Assembly (NCBI RefSeq): GCF_963678635.1
Contig: NC_087062.1
Coordinates: 100,551,209-100,615,208, forward strand
Length of the DNA stretch: 64,000 nucleotides
Source: Symsagittifera roscoffensis
Lineage: Eukaryota > Xenacoelomorpha > Acoela > Convolutidae
Direction: 5' to 3'
Below the pieces are notes generated by a model that saw only the letters and a program-made list of their open reading frames with translations, had not been told where the DNA came from and searched no databases. Positions 47,501 to 55,300 of the stretch are shown here, one piece after another; the stretch's first letter is position 1, and every line of letters starts with the position of its first letter. The position numbers were made by a program, and so were the translations under genes.

Positions 47501-49455
47501 TTGAGCCCATCAAAATGAAAAAAACTCTAAACTGAAATCGGAGTTGGCAAATTTACAACCAACATTGAACATAGCCAACAGACAATTGAAAAACATTTAA
47601 TCAACGCGAGTAAACAGAAACAAAGCTAGCAAACCGACAGTTGGAAAAGAGTCAATAGACGCAAAAACAAACAAAAAAAAAGACTTTGTTTTTGAAACGT
47701 TCGAGTTTCAAAGAAAAATTGGCCTTAAAGATCTTTCAATTTCAAAAATATTTTGGGATTGACTTTTTTGAAAAATTACTCAATTTGCAAAAACGGAGCC
47801 TACGTTAAAGTCTTTTTATTCCGCGCGGAAATCGAAAAACAAAAATCGACTGTTGAATTTAGAGAACGATCGCGTTTTTTTTTGCACCATTTACCCTTTT
47901 GGAATTTGAGAGCAAGTTTTGCGCTACTTTTAGATAAAGAACTTGAATTGAACTCAAAATTGGCGCACATACGTACGAACATTCACACGTGCATTAAAAA
48001 TATGAATGCAATTTCTGTTATTATTTGAGCATTTTAAATCATCACGACCTATATACGACCGAAAAAAAATCATCACGACCTATATAAGAGCCTGAAATTT
48101 TTTCATTGACTCTATTAAATTGCAGACATGTTATATTCCAAGCAGAAAATGACAGTCTTAAAGATCTTTGAATTTCTAGGATAGTTGAGAAACTGGATCA
48201 ATAAGGGAAGTTGTAAAATGAATTCCATTTTCAAAACTAGAAGTCGATCAATTTTTTCGTTATTTTTGCTGTTCAATAATTGAATAATTTGCCTTCCTTT
48301 TAACAAAGGAAATGAACTGAAAATGCAGACAATCAAAATGCAGAGAGACTCAAAATTTGTCTGTCAGTTTATGAAGTTACAAAACTTGAGACTACCGCCA
48401 ATTTGAGTCAACCAGAACATAATTGTTTACAGAAAAAAACCTAGTAATCGGTTGCAACACCCTTGCTAATCGCATGGGTTAGAAATCATGAAGAAATCTT
48501 GAAAAATTGGCTCGATTTTTTACATTTTTATAAAAAAAATATGTCCAATTTTCGAATTTTTCAATTTCAATTATTTTGATTGAAACATTCAATGCTACTC
48601 GAACAACAACTTTCCTAATTTCCGAATAAACTTTGATCACAGAACACTTGTTGCCATTATTTTCATTCAAAAAAAATAAGAGATAGAAGACGCAATGAGC
48701 CAATATGCATTAAACTATAGAAAAAAATCCGAGCCACTTTCAGAACTTCTTGGCAAGCATAAATATGCGGTCATCAATAATCTACGATGTTCATTATGCG
48801 TACTCTGCCTTGCTTAATCATAGGGACCCCCACAACACAAGTCGACTTCTTCATTGACCCCATCCCCCCTAGAAAATTGACATTTTCAAACTGTTTTTAG
48901 GAGCGGTCTTGAATGGACCCCACGGGAACTTTTATATCATAATTTATACCCAAAGGTTTTAAAAAATATTTCAATTTAGAGACAATTAAATTGAAAAACT
49001 GTCTTTTCAACGCCAACAAATGTCGTCTTGATTAAACTACTAAAATTCTCTGCCAATTTCAATGTTCAAGAAACTTAGTCATAATATTTATTAAAATTGA
49101 TCCAAATTTGCGGGAGTCTGATAATTTTGAACCCCCGCAAGGAAAAACGCCTTTTATGTTCAACGGCCCCCGTTTATTTGGGCCCCGCGAAGTACGTACT
49201 ACAGAGAAGTGAGCTTGACCTTGAATGTAGGAAGAGGCAGTAGATGACCCATAGTCCCAGAGCTAGGTTGATGGCGATCACGTTCAGCAGCATCGAGTTG
49301 GACATTTTGTCAGATGTGTGAGGGGTGTGTGGATCCCCACCGGCACTGTCTCGCAAACGCCGCTCCACTCCAGTGCCGGCGAGGGGGGATCCATTGTTGT
49401 GCTGGTCCAGGGCAGAAACATCAGCTGTCAATACTACCGATATCATTATTCGCAA
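22699..49455 (-). CDS. BLTP1: BLTP1/Tweek (KIAA1109) homologue, 5' part, 8 exons, 3' end not found
   Basis: Proteins of this family are very large bridge-like lipid-transfer proteins, anchored by an N-terminal membrane segment and thought to carry lipid between membranes at contact sites; fly Tweek affects synaptic-vesicle recycling. Exons on the minus strand, 5' to 3': 49455/49305-49220, 42916-42818, 40944-40689, 32489-32391, about 32070-31920, 23806-23647, 23404-23110, 22885-22699. Where both edges are clear, exon phases agree (2/1, 0/0, 2/1, 0/0, 1/2). Family signatures seen: a hydrophobic segment ending HSR, then GSLSFSVLSG, then DGIVTFKWWK, then HDRTNAYQSLGNLFG, then IFAVIKVTAS. These follow the order and spacing of the human N-terminus as I remember it (SFSFSVLSG, DGFIIFRWWK, IPVIKVNVS). 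The last exon ends in phase 2 at a GTAAGC donor and I find no following exon at lower coordinates, so the gene is partial. The symbol comes from homology; no search was run. Confidence 0.85.
23110..23404 (-). CDS. BLTP1: BLTP1 exon 7, with His-Ser repeat
   Basis: A 295-nt exon, acceptor TATAG|GTGAGG and donor CAT|GTAAGT. It starts VRVVMGSDCGEDDLLDYSL, then LSAKDCEVVYTC, in the place of GRVAFGN...LCINFDDAFLTYTTK in human BLTP1. A low-complexity insertion follows: Arg-rich, then HSHSHSHS coded by a (CACTCC)n run, then Ser/Ala/Thr-rich. The insertion is probably a disordered loop particular to this lineage. Confidence 0.7.
23239..23270 (+). repeat. (GGGAGT)n run, possible G-quadruplex, inside BLTP1 exon 7
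   Basis: Five GGG blocks spaced by AGT within about 30 bases on the plus strand, which is the template strand of the minus-strand gene. On the coding strand it is (CACTCC)n and encodes alternating His-Ser. Confidence 0.8.
23538..23568. repeat. (TC)n microsatellite
   Basis: About 15 TC units in the intron between BLTP1 exons 6 and 7, near the acceptor side on the minus strand as (GA)n. Confidence 0.95.
23647..23806 (-). CDS. BLTP1: BLTP1 exon 6
   Basis: A 160-nt exon between acceptor GTGTTTAG (AG at 23808/23807) and donor CCT|GTGAGT (23646/23645). It codes a polar, acidic stretch and then ALRLWHAFRDIFAVIKVTAS, which corresponds to SSWRSLIPVIKVNVSTG of human BLTP1, where the chain resumes after the linker. 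Confidence 0.75.
23807..25400. repeat. Intron with family-B array element
   Basis: 24280-24960 has four or five diverged family-B units (AAGGCCATAA, GCCGCTTA.GCAG, TCGATTGAA). 25050-25220 matches the conserved end at 20850-21010. Nothing coding is evident. 23807-24180 shows only AT-rich sequence with GCCAACAG...GGAAAAGAGTCAATGGACGC, a short motif that also occurs near 47570-47660. Confidence 0.7.
25401..27332. repeat. Intron with a third diverged tandem array (family F) and AT-rich DNA
   Basis: From about 25640 to 26450 some five units share CACACA..CA.ACA.AAAAACTTT.TGCC.ATCAAA, GGC..TA.GGC.AAAA. and TATAAAA.AGGCC.AAA at spacings of about 80-180 bp. 26570-27330 shows nothing recognisable except a block (26750-26930) related to 35570-36060. 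Confidence 0.55.
27333..27720. mobile_element. MITE with perfect 29-bp terminal inverted repeats
   Basis: 27333-27361 (CTCATGCTTGAAGGACCGAA...) is the exact reverse complement of 27692-27720. A second complementary block, TTTCAGCCAATCA, lies just inside at the left and TGATTGGCTGAAA at the right. 388 bp, no coding capacity, no clear target-site duplication. Confidence 0.88.
27721..28413. other. Intron stretch, nothing recognised
   Basis: AT-rich with no open frame, repeat relation or structure that I could see. Confidence 0.4.
28414..30123. mobile_element. 1.7-kb inverted-repeat element with an inner foldback
   Basis: The ends pair imperfectly over about 42 bp, with an exact 18-bp core: CCCTGAATGTTCCGACTG at 28433-28450 and its complement at 30089-30106. 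Inside, 29430-29690 and 29715-29985 form a long imperfect palindrome centred on CTTTCGTATCGAAAG. No protein frame, so it would be non-autonomous. Related half-elements lie at 51360-51670 and 60540-61170. Confidence 0.75.
29254..29289. repeat. Perfect 15-bp hairpin
   Basis: AACAAGACTTCTCTT, loop GTTAAT, then the exact complement. Located inside the 28414-30123 element. Confidence 0.9.
30124..31085. repeat. Intron stretch with dispersed repeat family C
   Basis: 30610-31010 resembles 47220-47620 (GGTAAGTAATTTGA, GTGCAC.TT.TCT.AT.GGTT, CTCATCAAACGA, ACAACCAACATT..GCATA). A 93-codon frame here (30710-30991) is Lys/Asn-rich and follows the repeat, so I do not call it a gene. 30124-30610 shows nothing. 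Confidence 0.55.
31086..31400. mobile_element. hAT-type MITE with 8-bp target duplication
   Basis: Begins CAGGGGCGGATCTAGG and ends CCTAAATCCGCCCCTG, imperfect inverted repeats of the hAT style (CAGGG). The 8 bp GTTTTAGG stands on both sides (31078-31085 and 31401-31408). 315 bp, no transposase. It contains GGGTTCGAATCCCTGAA and a GGCGCC...GGCGCC block shared by all copies. Confidence 0.9.
31920..32070 (-). CDS. BLTP1: BLTP1 exon 5: Gln-rich linker (5' edge uncertain)
   Basis: Open frame ending GDQNQNQLQTNKHQQKSH and then TATKEE, with a strong donor TC|GTAAGT at 31919. Its phase (2) fits exon 6, where TC plus C makes Ser. The acceptor is not clear: several AGs fit phase 0 but none has a good pyrimidine tract, so the 5' edge is approximate. 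The frame stays open upstream into a hAT-like MITE remnant (from about 32096), which is probably not coding. Confidence 0.5.
32096..32365. mobile_element. Degraded hAT-type MITE, inverted orientation
   Basis: A run of 15 G, GCGGATG, then AGGGATTCGACCCCTGCCGA and GGTCGACAAAAA, in the same order as 41854-42261 but with eroded ends. It lies between BLTP1 exons 4 and 5. Confidence 0.7.
32391..32489 (-). CDS. BLTP1: BLTP1 exon 4: Ser/Asn-rich linker
   Basis: A 99-nt exon (33 codons, phase 0 at both ends) between acceptor TTTGTTTCAG and donor AGG|GTAAGA. It codes a polar Ser/Thr/Asn-rich linker, VTDSSVYNNFGRTGASANV and on. No conserved motif is present; the call rests on good splice sites, matching phase with exon 3, and position where the human protein also has a low-complexity linker. 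Confidence 0.6.
32490..33030. other. Intron stretch, nothing recognised
   Basis: AT-rich. A 64-codon frame (32679-32873) has no features supporting coding. Confidence 0.4.
33031..34355. repeat. Diverged tandem array, family A, with conserved tail
   Basis: About seven units of roughly 150-240 bp share the order TCTCGGAAACTA, GATTTGAGCAGTC, GGA.GCAAGATTTGCAAC, CTGAGAGTACTCTGACAGCACCCAACTA (each with variation), GGGAATTTCAAA. The tail at 34245-34355 has ATTCTTTCGTTAGGCATGCA, GTTGAAAAAGCTTAA, GCATTTAAATATA and then GATA-type DNA, repeated at 44690-44790, 44925-45000 and 52890-52970. Confidence 0.8.
34356..35561. other. Intron stretch with a short 15-bp tandem repeat
   Basis: 35131-35187 has three or four imperfect copies of TACAAAACAGTCCCA. 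A 93-codon frame (35230-35511) lacks supporting features. Otherwise nothing recognised. Confidence 0.5.
36981..37366. mobile_element. hAT-type MITE, unit A, first copy
   Basis: Starts CAGGGGCGAGCCAGGATTTT and ends CCCCCTAAATCCGCTG. The right end lacks part of CCGCCCCTG and no target duplication is seen. Confidence 0.75.
37582..37840. mobile_element. hAT-type MITE, unit A, truncated by the duplication junction
   Basis: Starts CAGAGGCGGATTTAAGG, inverted relative to 36981-37366. Its second half is absent here but present in unit B. Confidence 0.75.
37841..40117. repeat. 2.28-kb tandem duplication, unit B
   Basis: Ends at GGCCAAAAT (about 40118), inside a MITE that continues past the duplication to 40248. 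In unit A the same MITE is cut at this point by the start of unit B. Confidence 0.9.
39252..39641. mobile_element. hAT-type MITE, unit B, first copy
   Basis: Counterpart of 36981-37366; starts CAGGGGCGGATCCAGGATTT, a better-kept end than in unit A. Confidence 0.78.
39855..40248. mobile_element. hAT-type MITE, full length, spanning the end of unit B
   Basis: From CAGATGCGGATTTAGG to CTAGATCCGCCCTTG, with GTAAAAA on both sides (39848-39854 and 40249-40255), a 7-bp match to the expected 8-bp duplication. Confidence 0.85.
40249..40688. other. Intron stretch, nothing recognised
   Basis: AT-rich with no open frame or repeat relation that I could see; it ends at the BLTP1 exon 3 donor. Confidence 0.4.
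40689..40944 (-). CDS. BLTP1: BLTP1 exon 3
   Basis: Begins after acceptor ATTAAG and codes ELRYESEDFLLYIYDG, then IVTFKWWK, then a Pro/Glu-containing loop and HDRTNAYQSLGNLFG. These line up with VREIYYITEDMSIRIQDG, FRWWK and VYNRSDLYGRLQELFG of the human protein as I remember it. The 3' edge is uncertain: donor GTTAGT at 40688 (chosen, better consensus) or GTTATC at 40715; both keep phase 0. The opposite strand also has an open frame of 93 codons here, which I treat as its shadow. Confidence 0.85.
40945..41853. repeat. Intron stretch, right part related to 63040-63200 (family E region)
   Basis: 41715-41850 shares GTGCAAGTGGCACAGAAT.TT..ACCA and TGTCGTTTT with 63045-63140. A 65-codon frame (41483-41680) has no supporting feature. 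Confidence 0.5.
41854..42261. mobile_element. hAT-type MITE with 8-bp target duplication
   Basis: From CAGGGACGGATTTGG to CTAGATCCGCCCCTG, 408 bp. Flanks ATATTAGG (41846-41853) and AGATTAGG (42262-42269) match at 7 of 8. It sits inside a copy of family E, and the related sequence at 63150-63180 lacks it. Confidence 0.88.
42290..42760 (+). repeat. Dispersed repeat family E
   Basis: Contains CGAATCAAGACTGAAAGGGC, TTTAATATG, CCA.TGATTATTTG.GGTA.CTGATTTTGCGTGGGAAA. Same order at 63400-63680 (+) and, on the other strand, at 50620-50970 and 58170-58640. Confidence 0.7.
42818..42916 (-). CDS. BLTP1: BLTP1 exon 2
   Basis: A 99-nt exon between acceptor TTTTAG (at 42917) and donor CAG|GTAACA (42817/42816). 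It translates as LMGWFLSTIVSRF..., then GSLSFSVLSGQIQF, and the split codons at both ends give Arg. The SFSVLSG core matches the first beta strand of the lipid-transfer chain just after the anchor in BLTP1. It is too short to be noticed as an ORF; I found it by reading the intron between exons 1 and 3 for the expected motif. Confidence 0.85.
43080..45010. repeat. Diverged tandem array, family A (largest), with two copies of the conserved tail
   Basis: About ten units at spacings of 115-205 bp, judged from the GCAAGATT.GCAAC motif at roughly 43125, 43329, 43492, 43678, 43829, 43968, 44136, 44292, 44433 and 44549. The tail block (TTCTTTCGTTA.A.ATGCAAAA, GCATTTAAATA, ATAGATA) appears twice, at 44690-44790 and 44925-45000. 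Confidence 0.8.
45011..47219. other. Intron stretch, nothing recognised
   Basis: No convincing exon. TATTAAGATAGG-like phrases recur between 46920 and 47210. Lys/Asn-rich frames near 46358-46685 follow dispersed repeat sequence. Confidence 0.4.
47220..49219. repeat. First-intron DNA of BLTP1 with family C repeat
   Basis: 47220-47660 matches 30610-31010. 48150-48330 has a block also seen near 26930 (TTTAACAAAGGAAATGAACTGAA). Nothing else recognised. Confidence 0.5.
49220..49455 (-). CDS. BLTP1: BLTP1 exon 1: membrane anchor
   Basis: Encodes MSNSMLLNVIAINLALGL and on to a hydrophobic stretch ending HSR, the expected N-terminal anchor. The donor AAG|GTCAAG lies at 49219/49218 and leaves phase 2. 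Two in-frame starts are possible: 49455 (adds 50 residues, polar, no obvious domain) and 49305 (immediately before the hydrophobic segment). Human BLTP1 has about 28 residues before the anchor, so neither is excluded. The region is less AT-rich than its surroundings. Confidence 0.75.
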
Positions 49456-51359
49456 AAATTAAAGGAATCTTTGCTATGCTACAGTTTTTAAGCTTCGCTA
49501 TAAAGTTGATAGCTTGTATCAAAATTTCAATGCAGAATACGGTTCAAAACATCAACCAAAATATGATGAAAAGTTATGCAACCGACAAAAAGTCGACACA
49601 GCGTAATTTAAGTTTGGCGCCACAAAAAAGTTGCGTTGTCAAATAAGTTCCAATGCCATTTTCGGGTGCATCAATTCAGCATTTTTGAATTGATTTGTAT
49701 ATTCAAAGCTCCTAAAATTCCACCCGCCTGTGATTAAGTTTTATTCTGCAGTTGCATCGAGCTAACAATGAATAGTTTGAGGCGCCGTAAGTGAGGTCTA
49801 TGCACTAGCTGCAAGGTCAACTTTGAACTGGTCGCTAGATGTTATATATCAGGCAACTTGACGTTTTAATCAATAATTTCAAACGAGACAACTGTTACCG
49901 CAACGAAAGCACTGTTTGTACTTCGGAAAGAATACTTCGGCCTGTGTCTCTCAATAAGTGGTCAGATGCAACTTGAAGCTACTTCTTACAAAACAACAGA
50001 TTCTTCCAATAATATGTACCAAAAAAGATTGCCCACTTCCCACTTTTAACACATTTGAAACTATGCACTCCACGTAACTTTAAACAGCCCGCACCGAGCG
50101 CCCATGGATCAAAACCAATTATATTGTCATAATATCGTCAGTATCTATAAAATTACAAAATAATCGATTATAATCCATTAAAAATGGATTATTAAAGCTA
50201 TTATTCTTTATGTCAATCGATTATAACCCATTAAAAATAGTTTATAATCCTTATATTTTATGCCAATATAATCCATTTTAATCGGTTATAATCAATTATA
50301 GTGGATTTTTTCGAGAGGTTAATCAAGAAATTTACAAATTTTTTAAAGTTATCTCATTTCCTGTTCAGTGCAGTTGCTATGTATTACGTTTCATAAAAAG
50401 TTACATTGCACAATAAAATGTTTTTTTTCTGTCTGCTTTTTCAATTCATCTCAGTTTACCCCCTTACTTTACCCCCCTCCTCAGTTTTACCCCCCCCCCC
50501 CCCTCCTTCCAGTTAACCACAACTGCCATTCGTCCCCTTATGGTTGAACGTGAGGGGAATATTTATTCGTAGACTTTGGGGGAGGTAGTTAATAATTGTA
50601 GTTATTGTAGTTAATGTATTGGGCTGTTTTAGTTGTTTGTTCTCCGCGCAAAATCAGCCACTACAATTAATCATCGGACGGGGTTAAGCGATATATCCTT
50701 TTTCCCAGTGTCAAGAAAAACCGGTTTGAAAATTTTGATTTATCGTCTAATTTCTCGTCTGAAATTCTGGAGTTTTCAACTTCATCTTAGGAATCAAAAA
50801 CTTCAAAAACAGGAAAAAAATTGAATATTTAAAAAATATCATTTTTTTTGTTTTTTTTTTTTGTTATTCTTGTTATTTGACTTCATAAATTGTTTTCCAA
50901 TTTGCATATTCTACAATTACTGACAAAAATGCGTAAGCTCTACTTTTTCGCTCAGATTTCTTTATCACACCACGCGGAAAAAACGACACTAATATGAAAA
51001 ATAAAAATAATTTTGTTGTAATTTTTTACACACAGGTGAAGTTGCACTTCGCATGAACTAGCAAAAATATGACCGATGGCGCTACTGGAAAAAACTACAT
51101 GAGTAAAAATTTGAGTCTACTAATTTTATTAAGTGACGCACGCATATTATGCGCATTAGCAGTACCAGTCAATTTGAAAAAAAAAGAAACTTACCAACTA
51201 TCATGGCTCAATTTGTAGAGAAGTCTATGGAGCAGTAATAACATGAAAAAATTAAAAATAATAGAAACAAATGATTTTTTTTAATTTGAGTTTTTTGTGA
51301 AAATCATCCCCCTCCTGCACGCAATATTAATTACACAGTGATAAATTTCATTTCTATTA
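49456..51359. other. Sequence between BLTP1 and Vang: AT-rich, with palindromes, a C-run and a family E copy
   Basis: The presumed BLTP1 promoter lies above 49455 but I see no clear TATA box in the right orientation. 50160-50310 is a cluster of AT palindromes, 50460-50512 a set of TTTACCCCC-type C runs, and 50620-50970 a minus-orientation family E copy. Confidence 0.5.
50160..50310. repeat. Cluster of AT-rich palindromes
   Basis: ATAATCCATTAAAAATGGAT with ATTAT forms a hairpin, and variants of TCGATTATAA.CCATTAAAAAT recur four or five times in 150 bp, ending ATAATCAATTATAGTGGA. Confidence 0.7.
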
Positions 51360-51670
51360 ACAAAACAATTATGGCAAACAAGCTTCTTTCAACCAACTTG
51401 GAACGACTTCTATGACGGATTGAATCCCCGCTAACACGTTAATAGCGCGAAATCTATCGCTCGATAATTGTCCTAAATTGGCCAAAATGGCAATTCTTAA
51501 ACCCTCATAATTTACGAAAAATAACAACAGGTGAAACATCTTTCCAAATTTAAGCTCAAGACAACACTACCTTTTGAATGATAAAAAAAATTTCGTCAAA
51601 AACAAATACCCACCCCCAGCACAAATATTCCGTTACTTTCGTTACGAAAGTCGGAACAATAGTAGTCTGT
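51360..51670. mobile_element. Half copy of the 28414-30123 foldback element
   Basis: Matches 29400-29735: TTATGGC.AA.AAGCTTCTTT, GTTAATAGCGCGAAAT, AATTGGCCAAAATGGCAAT, ATATTCCGTTACTTTCG. Confidence 0.75.
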
Positions 51671-51936
51671 GTTAAAATACTTAGCACTGGCTGTACTTAA
51701 TAGTTGTTTATTGATCAAAATGAAGACTTTCAAAATGATCACATTTTATCTCAACATTATTTGCGTCGCAACAATATTTGCGACATTATTTGGTTGAAAA
51801 AAGATAGTCCATACTATAACACAATCATTGCTTGTGTCAAGACTGGTCGGAATATTCTGTGCGACTTGCCCATTAACCGGGTATCCTTCTCTGTGATATA
51901 TAATCGACGATTTGAATACTTCATGTATAAGATCAT

Positions 51937-52045
51937 TTATTTGATTCTATTCCACTCTAATTAAATTGCAATTTGAAACTTTAATTGAAACTTTATTTGA
52001 TTCTATTCCACTCTAATTAAATTGCAATTTGAAACTTTAATTAAA
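51937..52045. repeat. Direct duplication of about 55 bp
   Basis: TTTGATTCTATTCCACTCTA and the following bases occur twice, about 50 bp apart, at the left edge of the next array. Confidence 0.85.
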
Positions 52046-52980
52046 TTGCAATTGAGCACTCGCATTTGGAAGCAAGATTTGCAACTCTGAGAGTACTTTA
52101 ACAGTATTCAATTACAGCGTTGGGAATTGCAAATATTCAGAAAATCATTTCTCGAAAATTACAAAAATTTGAGCAGTCACAATTTGAGGCAAAATTTGCA
52201 ACCCCTGAGAGTACTCTGACAGCCGCCAAATACAGGATTGGGAAATTAAAATCAGAAGAAAAAAAATTAATTCAAGTTTTCTGAACATTTTTTTTGAAAA
52301 AATCACTAAAACGTCATTTCTCGAAAACTACCAGGATTTGCGCTGTCAAATTTGGGGGAAAAACTCACAACTCCTCGGAGTACTCTGAAAGATCATCACC
52401 ATATAGATGGAAACTTCAAATTTGGTGAAATAATCTATTTTTAAGTTCTTTGAAAAAAGTAAAAAAAAAAAAGACATAACAAACGTCACATCTCGGAAAC
52501 TGAGAGCATTTGAGTAGTCAATTTGGACGCAAGATTTCCAACTTGGAACCAATGAGAGCAGCCTCACAGTACCTCATTACAATAATGGGAATTTCAAATC
52601 TTTTGAATTCTTAAAATCTAAATTTTCTGAAAATTTAACAAGAAACCATAAAACACGTCATATCACTATAAAACTACAAGGATTTCAGCAGTCATATTTG
52701 AAAAAAAGATTCGCAATCCTTGACAGAACTCTGATAGCACCTAACTACAGGGTTAGGAAATTCAAATATTATGAAAATATTATTCAAATATTATGAAATT
52801 CAAATATCTGAAAACTTATGAAAAATAAAAAAATCTCCGTATCTCGTACACTAAAAGGATATTAAGGCATTCATAATTGGAGCCCAAATTCTTTCGTTGA
52901 ACATGCTAAAATAAAAACTATATCTTGAAAAAGCTTAAATGTGGCAAAAGCCCGCATTCAAAAATATATTAGATTGAAAA
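52046..52980. repeat. Diverged tandem array, family A (third locus)
   Basis: About five units with GCAA.ATTTGCAAC...CTGAGAGTACTCTGACAG and the family tail at 52890-52970 (ATTCTTTCGTTGAACATGC, TTGAAAAAGCTTAAATGTGG). Confidence 0.78.
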
Positions 52981-54150
52981 ATCGAAAACCCTTCAAGACA
53001 ACGTTAAGTCATTCGAAGGTTAAATATAGCTTAGGTAACCCAACAAGAAAACTTTCCAGAGGTGCAGCGATTAGCACGTATGCTTATTGGCATGGAACAA
53101 TTTCAATAATTGGGTGAACATTCAGACGAAAAACACAGTCGCCTAAACTTTTGCACATTTTCAAAAAACCATTTGATTTGTGAAGGAAAGAAAAACTGTT
53201 CAGTTTCGCTTAATTAAAAAACCAATTTCGCTTGATTAGGAGTGCATTCAGATAAAAATTGCAACTTTGAGCAGACACACTCTGCAATAGCGAGTGTTCA
53301 AACTACTTTCTATTACATGGGCATGCTAATCGACACATATGCTAATAAACCGGTCCCCGCTTTTCGGCTCCTATTTTCATCTCAAAGAATTTCTTTTTGC
53401 ATCTTTGAAATTGCCATGCTACCATTCATAAAATTCAGGACAGAAACGAAATCTCAATACGAATTTAAGATTTAGTATCAACCGTACAATCTTTCCCCCA
53501 CACCTAAGTGGCCTACCGCAGAATGTTCTCCCTAAGTTTGTGTTAATTTTAAAAATGAGTTCCGCATAAGATATTCATTTCAAACAAGCTCGCTGAATAT
53601 ACTGCTGCAGAATTTTTCTTTCACCTAATAGCTAATTGATCTTGTTATTAGCGTAATATAATAATCATAAGTTCCTATCCATTGATTTTTTTGATTAGGT
53701 ACTACTATGATAGACTAGTCCTTTGAATGTAACCAGTTCCATTGAGATTAAGACACCTAGAGCTCTCAAATTGTTTAAAAATTATAATTTGGCCATTCAG
53801 AAGGTGTCACAGTTCATTTTCAAACAAATTTCATGTTTCGTTATTTCGTACAACTTCCTTTTACCATTTTAAGGTCGAAAAATCAAAAATAAAAGGCCAA
53901 CATTGAGTTTTGACGACAAATAAGTATCCAAATATGGTTGTTAAACCGTAAAATAAGTTGGAAAATAGATGTTGAAAAACTAGGTGAATCAAAACTTTCG
54001 TAGTCTCGGTAAAAGACAACTAGGGGTCTACTTAAAGCTGGAGGTACTTGTTATATATTTGTTGAACTTAGACTGATGCGGGACAAAATGCGCAAACTCA
54101 AAAAACTACCTTAGTTGTTGCTCTACTAAAATAGAGAGAAGTGAACATTT
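52981..54150. other. Intergenic stretch, nothing recognised
   Basis: No gene or repeat relation seen. A 77-codon frame (53242-53475) lacks supporting features. Confidence 0.4.
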
Positions 54151-55300
54151 TTGAGATATTTTGGACATAACCTTTATCTTTCCAAAAAATTGGGGCGTCG
54201 ATGCTTGTGCGGGACAAATTCTCGCAACCGATTTTTTCGATTAAACTCAGTTATGTAGGGTAGTTTTTTAGAAAAAGTTTTTTCGGTTTCTAGAAAAACG
54301 GTTAAAAAATCAAAAATTTGACTTTCCAAAATCTTAAGTTTTTTCTCTACAAAAATCAGATTTTCGCCGCTAAAACAGAAAAGATTATCAGAACCGTTTC
54401 CCGATTAAACACTTGACCTGAGAATTGGCCTCGTCCGTTTACGAATGAAGTCAAAAAGTTTTTAATTTTGACTTTTCTGAGGGCCAAAAATTTGAACAAA
54501 AAAATTGAGCACTGTCGCGTGAGCAAAGCAGCTTACCACAAGACGCTCTTTAGACTCAAATCAAAAACTTGGTATGCGAGGGTAGTTTTTGAGAAAATTA
54601 AAAAAAACGGTCAAAAAATCACAATTCGAATTTTCCGGGGGAAAATTTTTTTGTTTGAAAAGTTAGTGAGTGGCCACTAATGCAGGGGAGCTTCCAACTA
54701 CCTTTTATCTCTATCGAATCCACAATATCAGATTTGGGACATTAGTTTCCAATAAAAATCTGAAAGTTTCAGAAAACCGTAAAAAAAAAGACTATTCCAA
54801 TGGATGACCACTACTTCATGTGAAAATAATTTGGGCGTAGCCGATTATGGTAGGAAACTTTCCAAAATCTTTTTCATTCCTTGAAGACAAAATCTCAAAT
54901 TTGGTAGGGGCGTTTTGAGGAAACGAAAAAAAATTAAAAATATGGATCAAATATTACCCCACAGGTTTTTTTGAAGGCTTTAGACAGAGTGGTAGAGTAA
55001 AAAGAGACCAGGAGAGTATGCCAGCACACAGGGGAGCAGGCGGACTTTCCATTAATATATATTTTTAATTCCGTGGCATAGTTTTTGAGAAAACTAATTT
55101 TGCAAAAAAAGTGAAAAAAAATCCAGAGTCTAATAAATTTAACATAAGAAACCAATCACATTCATTTTCAAAATACTTTTTAAATTAGCAACGACATTAA
55201 ACTTACGAAGCGGAAACAAAGCCGACAAATTTTGAGTAGACACAAGTTGAGCTGGAAAAAAAATTGATTTAAGAAAAACATTGGTAAGTTACAATCCCCG
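54151..55300. repeat. Diverged tandem array, family B (third locus)
   Basis: Four to five units with TTGACTTTTCTGAGGGCC, GCCGCTAA..CAG, CCCGATTAAAC and similar phrases, then 54960-55110, which resembles 20640-20780. Confidence 0.65.
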
